A stretch of DNA of 64,000 nt. Source: Denitratimonas sp037478135. GTDB taxonomy: Bacteria; Pseudomonadota; Gammaproteobacteria; Xanthomonadales; Xanthomonadaceae. The translations under genes were made by a program, and so were the position numbers. The DNA lies in the NCBI RefSeq assembly GCF_037478135.1, contig NZ_JBBHDV010000011.1, positions 1-64,000 on the forward strand. Direction: 5' to 3'. Shown piece after piece: positions 62,598 through 64,000 of the stretch (positions are counted from its first letter, which is position 1; every line of letters begins with the position of its first letter). The notes under the pieces are model-generated. The model worked only from the letters and a program-made list of their open reading frames with translations, was not told the DNA's origin and searched no databases.

Positions 62598-63761
62598 ATG
62601 CTTAAAAAACTTCTTGCAGTTTCCGCCGCGGCGCTGTTGACCTTCGCCACCTATGCCGTCGCGGTCGAGCTCCGTGCCGACCATCCCGACACCTATGTGG
62701 TGAAGAAGGGTGACACGCTCTGGGGCATCGCCAAGCGCTTCCTCGATCAGCCATGGCTGTGGCCGGAAATCTGGCAGGCCAACCCGCAGATCGAGAACCC
62801 GCACCTGATCTATCCGGGCGATGTGCTGAGCCTGGCCTATCTGGGCAGCGGCCAGCCGGCGCTCAGCGTCAACCGGCTGTCGCCGCAGGTGCGTGCCGAA
62901 TCGCTGCCGATCCCGGCCGTGCCGTTGTCCGAGGTGCAGGACTTCCTGCGCAACCAGCACGTGCTGGAAGAGGACGACTACAAGCGGCTGCCGTATGTGC
63001 TCGGGTTCGAGGAAAACCGCCTGCGCAGCGCCGAGGGCCAGGTCATCTACGTGCGCGGCGAGGGCCTGGAGCAGGGTCAGCGGGTATCGATCGTGCGCCC
63101 GACGCTGCGCTACGCCAGCATGCCGACCGCGACCGACAAGCGCCCCGAGCGCGAGCCGATCGTGCGGCGCGACGAATGGAGTACGGCCAAGGGCCTGGAG
63201 CCGAAGAACAACAGCATCCGCTGGGCCCATCACTATGTGACCGGCCGCCGTTTCGAAACGCTGGGCTGGGAAGTGATCGAAGTGGCCCAGGGCCACGTCA
63301 CCCACTTGGGCGATCCGAACACCATCCTGGTGGCACCAGGTGGGCACGAAGTGCGCGATGGCGATCTGCTGATGCCGTACGAGCCATTCCCCTACGACCT
63401 GAGCTTCTATCCGCATGCGCCCGAACAGGTGCCGGACAACGCCCGCATCCTGGCGGTGACCGATCACCTGCAGTTCGGCGGCCGTCACGACGTGGTCGCA
63501 ATCTCGGTCGGTGCGCGTGAAGGCGTGCGCAACGGGCAGGTCTATTCGATCTGGAACCCGGGTGCGACCGTGCGCGACGACATCCGCCACAAGCACCGCA
63601 TGGCGGCCAATATGAAGCGCAACCAGGTCACGCTGCCGGACGAGTTCGCCGGCCACGTCATGATCTTCCGCACCTTCGACAAGGTCAGCTACGGTCTGGT
63701 CATGGACGGCATCCGTCCGGTCCAGCTCGACGATGTGCTGAAGGCCCCCGATCGCCTCTGA
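62598..63761 (+). CDS. LysM-domain exported protein
   Basis: A 387-residue exported protein with a signal peptide (MLKKLLAVSAAALLTFATYAVA) and an N-terminal LysM domain (YVVKKGDTLWGIAKRF...IYPGDVLSLAY, about 34-80) that should bind peptidoglycan. The rest (about 80-387) matches a conserved beta-rich family that precedes dprA in many gammaproteobacteria; its role is unknown. ATG 62598 resembles relatives; ATG 62589 is an alternative. Divergent from def. Confidence 0.9.
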   Translation: MLKKLLAVSAAALLTFATYAVAVELRADHPDTYVVKKGDTLWGIAKRFLDQPWLWPEIWQANPQIENPHLIYPGDVLSLAYLGSGQPALSVNRLSPQVRAESLPIPAVPLSEVQDFLRNQHVLEEDDYKRLPYVLGFEENRLRSAEGQVIYVRGEGLEQGQRVSIVRPTLRYASMPTATDKRPEREPIVRRDEWSTAKGLEPKNNSIRWAHHYVTGRRFETLGWEVIEVAQGHVTHLGDPNTILVAPGGHEVRDGDLLMPYEPFPYDLSFYPHAPEQVPDNARILAVTDHLQFGGRHDVVAISVGAREGVRNGQVYSIWNPGATVRDDIRHKHRMAANMKRNQVTLPDEFAGHVMIFRTFDKVSYGLVMDGIRPVQLDDVLKAPDRL

Positions 63762-63825
63762 GCGGTCGGGAGCCCAGGGGCAGGTCGCCTTGCCTATACT
63801 GCCGGTCGATGCCACGCCTGAACTG

Positions 63826-64000
63826 ATGCAACGCGATGCCTGGCTGCGCGTACTGCGCGCGCCCGGCCTGGGCGGCATCCGCATCCGGCAACTGCTGGAA
63901 CATTTCGGCTCGATCCAGGCCGTGGCCAGCGCCAACGGCCAGCAGCTCAAGGCCGCCGGCGCACCGGCCGCCGCGATCCAGTGGCTGCTCGATCCCGATC
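63826..64000 (+). CDS. dprA: DNA processing protein DprA (start only, cut by window edge)
   Basis: Only the first about 58 codons are in the window. They read MQRDAWLRVLRAPGLGGIRI, then QLLEHFGSIQAVASA, the N-terminal SAM-like/HhH part of DprA, which loads RecA on incoming single-stranded DNA during transformation. The order LysM-dprA is conserved in this group. The start is uncertain: TTG 63790 in the same frame, with AGGT 8 bases before it, could also serve. No conclusion about the rest of the gene is possible. Confidence 0.75.
   Translation, partial: MQRDAWLRVLRAPGLGGIRIRQLLEHFGSIQAVASANGQQLKAAGAPAAAIQWLLDPD

Overview
The window reads as a single stretch of chromosome from a GC-rich gammaproteobacterium, most likely of the order Lysobacterales (Xanthomonadales). 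The evidence is the overall protein similarity I recognise, a XanB2-type chorismatase (27385-28278) of the kind used by this group to make 4-hydroxybenzoate, a secreted protein ending in the DGFESGD tail common in these bacteria, and the gene orders zapB-like/zapA/6S/fau, hemD-hemX-hemY, fmt-def and LysM-dprA. I see no phage, transposase, CRISPR array or tRNA gene. Almost all of the content is housekeeping; the accessory flavour comes from a few sensory, secreted and poorly known proteins.

Left part (1-20 kb). The window opens in the 23S-5S spacer of an rRNA operon, followed by 5S rRNA and a strong terminator. Next come rppH and an iron block: bfd with a Fur-box-like promoter, a bacterioferritin whose ferroxidase ligands are largely lost, a ferredoxin-NADP reductase (fpr) that could supply electrons to Bfd, and a convergent TonB-dependent receptor. 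A haem-pathway operon (hemD-hemX-hemY) follows, then a PLP-dependent dehydratase, pepN, a tyrosine-rich lipoprotein, mnmG, ubiA, and rpmB-rpmG.

Middle part (19-41 kb). A 1,527-residue membrane sensor joins a periplasmic beta-propeller to PAS, GGDEF and EAL domains. It is followed by a ZapB-like protein, zapA, a hotdog thioesterase, a 6S RNA candidate, fau (ygfA), an EVE-domain protein, rpiA and the chorismatase. On the minus strand lie an unrecognised 610-residue protein, tsaC and sppA. Then come a large secreted Asp-box protein, a MATE transporter, a GT39-like membrane protein and a two-gene unit (sigma-region-4-like membrane protein plus DUF3106 protein).

Right part (41-64 kb). An AT-rich tract with DnaA-box matches precedes priA. 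Then come xth-hemF-(cyclic nucleotide binding/rhodanese) in a 4-base-overlap operon, rpoD, dtd, lpxL with two PH-domain membrane proteins, and a 29-bp perfect inverted repeat between convergent genes. The minus-strand block trkH, trkA, ntrX, ntrY, a DUF4390 lipoprotein, rsmB, fmt, def covers potassium uptake, a two-component system, rRNA methylation and N-terminal formyl-methionine metabolism. A divergent LysM protein and the start of dprA, cut by the window edge, close the window.

About 53 protein genes, one rRNA and one ncRNA candidate are annotated. The points most worth a second look are the bacterioferritin lacking ferroxidase ligands, the DnaA-box/AT-rich region before priA, the membrane-anchored sigma-region-4-like protein, the split zapA-6S-fau locus, the DGFESGD tail protein, and the long inverted repeat at 52362-52440. 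Nothing here is clearly a wholly new multi-gene system.
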